Assembly (NCBI GenBank): GCA_024231375.1
Contig: JAAEQP010000204.1
Coordinates: 1 to 7,923, forward strand
Length of the DNA: 7,923 nt
Source of the DNA: a bacterium
Lineage (GTDB): Bacteria > Hydrogenedentota > Hydrogenedentia > Hydrogenedentiales > SLHB01
Direction of reading: 5' to 3'
Numbering within the stretch: position 1 is the first letter of the stretch; the number at the start of each line of letters is the position of its first letter. Under the pieces are notes generated by a model, which had not been told where the DNA came from, did no database searches, and saw only the letters and a program-made list of their open reading frames with translations. Position numbers and translations under genes: made by a program. Below are positions 6,539 through 7,923 of this stretch, piece after piece.

Positions 6539-6731
6539 CAGTTTTCTTTCCGGCCCGACTGCGAAGGACATCCTGCTGATGCACGCCATTGTATTCTGCC
6601 AAGAAACGAGCGATTGCGCAAGTCTTACGAGGTTGATCCGGAAACAGCCTGAACAGTTCCCGAACCGCAAGAGGCGGGTCGCGCGTCGATCAAGGCGCGC
6701 GCTGACCGGTTCGCTACGTCAAAACGGGCCT

Positions 6732-7346
6732 CTAGCCCACAGGCGCTTCGTCGCGGCGGAGCACTTCATCGATGATGCCGTACTCCTTCGCTTCCTCCGC
6801 GCCCATGTAGAAATCCCGGTCGCTGTCTTGCCGGACCGCATCCAGCGGCTTGCCCGTGTGCCGGCAGAGGATCTCGTCGATCATCTCGCCGATTCGAACA
6901 ATCTCGCGCGCCTGGATGTCGATATCCGAGGCCTGGCCCTGGAATCCGCCGGCCGGTTGATGCAGCAAGAACCGGGAGTAGGGCAGAGCGAAGCGTTTGC
7001 CCTCGGCGCCGGCCGCCATGAGCACCGCGCCCATACTGGCGGCCTGGCCCAGGCAGATGGTCGACACGTCGCATTTGATGTGCTGCATCGTGTCGTAGAT
7101 CGCCAAGCCCGCCGTCACACTGCCGCCGGGCGTGTTGACGTAGAGCTGGATGTCCTTGTCCGGATCCTCGGCCCACAGAAACAACAACTGCGCGATGACG
7201 TAGCTCGACACGTAGTCGTCGATGGGCGTGCCCAGGAAAATGATGCGGTCCGCCAACAGCCGCGAGTAGATGTCGTAGGGGCGCTCGCCCCGGCTCGTCT
7301 GCTCGTAGATGGTGACCGCTTCGACTGGAGGAACCAACCTATGCAT
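6732..7346 (-). CDS. clpP: ATP-dependent Clp protease proteolytic subunit ClpP
   Basis: This 204-residue serine peptidase forms the double-ring degradation chamber used by ClpX. The catalytic triad is Ser104 (GQAASMGA), His129 (LHQPAGG) and Asp178 (DRDF), with the same spacing as E. coli ClpP. The family signatures [15 protein letters not shown] and [10 protein letters not shown] are present. The frame extends up to a GTG at 7388 and has another ATG at 7358. I prefer the ATG at 7346 because GAAGG lies 5 nt before it and the protein then opens MHRLVPPVE, like the usual short ClpP N-terminus. The first stretch ([18 protein letters not shown]) is about four residues longer than the common LVPMVIEQTSRGE form. 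That segment lines the axial pore. The start overlaps the tig stop by 8 nt, so the two are co-transcribed and probably coupled. Confidence 0.97.
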   Translation of the reverse strand: MHRLVPPVEAVTIYEQTSRGERPYDIYSRLLADRIIFLGTPIDDYVSSYVIAQLLFLWAEDPDKDIQLYVNTPGGSVTAGLAIYDTMQHIKCDVSTICLGQAASMGAVLMAAGAEGKRFALPYSRFLLHQPAGGFQGQASDIDIQAREIVRIGEMIDEILCRHTGKPLDAVRQDSDRDFYMGAEEAKEYGIIDEVLRRDEAPVG

Positions 7347-7923
7347 CGTCGCCTTCATTGCTGTTCTCACTCTCGGCCATTTCTTCACGCGACACTTCTT
7401 TTTCGGTGACGTTGGCGGCGTCCATGATTACCTTCAGGGCCTTGGAGCGCATAAGGCGGGCCTCGTAGGAGCCTCGGCGGTCGCCTTCCTCAAGGTAGCT
7501 GGAAACGGCTTCCATGGCCGCGCCGGTGCGGCTGGCAATGGCCTGGACCTCTTGCTCGAAGTCGTCCTCGGTCACTTCCACGCCTTCGGCTTCGGCAATC
7601 TCGTTGAGGGTCACGAGACGTTTAATTTCGTTGACGGCGCCTTCCTGCGACCGTTCGCGCAGCTCGCTGTCGTTCTCGGTGATTTGGTCGATGGGCACCC
7701 GCATGGACAGCATCCGGCGCACCTCGTCCTGGTACAGGTCTTCGGCCACGCCTTCGATCATGGACTTGGGAATCTCGTAGGTGCTGGCTTCGATCACGGC
7801 GGACATCGCCTGGGCCTCGGCAACGCTGTTGCTCTGACCGGACGCGGCTTCGCTGAGCCGTTCTTCAAGCTTGGTGCGCAGGTCGTCTACGGTCTCATAC
7901 CCGGCCTGCTTGGCGAACTCGTC
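7339..7923 (-). CDS. tig: Trigger factor, C-terminal part (5' end outside the window)
   Basis: The last 194 residues of trigger factor are present, and the frame is open to the right edge. It begins [23 protein letters not shown], the characteristic lead-in to the helical C-terminal (SurA-like) chaperone domain. Further along are [23 protein letters not shown] and a long amphipathic helical region, with an acidic, Ser/Asn-rich tail ending in EGDDA. Trigger factor binds the ribosome exit site and shields nascent chains. The ribosome-binding and PPIase domains would lie outside the window. The gene overlaps the clpP start by 8 nt (ATGCATAG contains both the clpP ATG and the tig TAG), matching the conserved tig-clpP-clpX order in many bacteria. 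No internal stop or frameshift is visible. Confidence 0.95.
   Translation of the reverse strand, partial: DEFAKQAGYETVDDLRTKLEERLSEAASGQSNSVAEAQAMSAVIEASTYEIPKSMIEGVAEDLYQDEVRRMLSMRVPIDQITENDSELRERSQEGAVNEIKRLVTLNEIAEAEGVEVTEDDFEQEVQAIASRTGAAMEAVSSYLEEGDRRGSYEARLMRSKALKVIMDAANVTEKEVSREEMAESENSNEGDDA

Noticed and set aside
5657..6652. 331-residue plus-strand open frame opposite clpX
   Set aside because: It is an antisense shadow of clpX, contains no recognisable motif, and continues through the clpX promoter region.
6677..6705. GC-rich inverted repeat after clpP (gcgcg ... cgcgc) as a terminator
   Set aside because: The stem is short and interrupted, and no T-tract follows on the minus strand.

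Overview
This window is a piece of a bacterial chromosome with fairly high GC content. It is dominated by a minus-strand protein quality-control cluster. Read in the direction of transcription (right to left), the order is trigger factor (tig, 3' part only, running off the right edge), clpP, clpX, lon and engB. Tig helps nascent chains fold at the ribosome, ClpP and ClpX form the ClpXP protease, Lon is the second AAA+ protease, and EngB is a ribosome-assembly GTPase. The order resembles the tig-clpX-lon-ysxC neighbourhoods of Firmicutes. No gene here fixes the taxonomy. The intergenic repeats (palindromes giving spurious 'AGETPAL' peptides, and short 'cacgaagga' and 'ctctgcgttc' type tandems) are a style I associate with genomes of the Planctomycetota/Verrucomicrobiota/Hydrogenedentota type. 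That placement is a weak inference.

The cluster looks divided into transcription segments. tig and clpP overlap by 8 nt. A 259-nt gap before clpX holds a good sigma-70-type promoter with an extended -10. Between clpX and lon lies an intrinsic terminator, and a weaker candidate lon promoter has its -10 in the loop of that hairpin. lon and engB are 6 nt apart, and the engB Shine-Dalgarno is formed by the last codons of lon. Lon carries an unusual 36-residue Lys/Arg/Ala tail with no acidic residue.

The left 2 kb is accessory in character. One plus-strand gene (298-1494) encodes a membrane protein with three predicted membrane segments, a TPR-like helical stretch and a C-terminal NfeD-type OB-fold domain. 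I do not recognise this combination. The gene sits between two 129-bp direct repeats that differ at one base (1-129 and 1780-1908). Each repeat contains a long inverted repeat whose arms are hairpins themselves. A second, different composite palindrome (about 1590-1779) abuts the right-hand copy. Short tandem-like repeats follow both copies. The plus-strand gene and the engB end of the minus-strand cluster converge on this repeat-rich stretch.

No tRNA, rRNA, CRISPR array, transposase gene or obvious new defence system is visible. The most novel items are the NfeD/TPR membrane protein and the nested repeat architecture around it.
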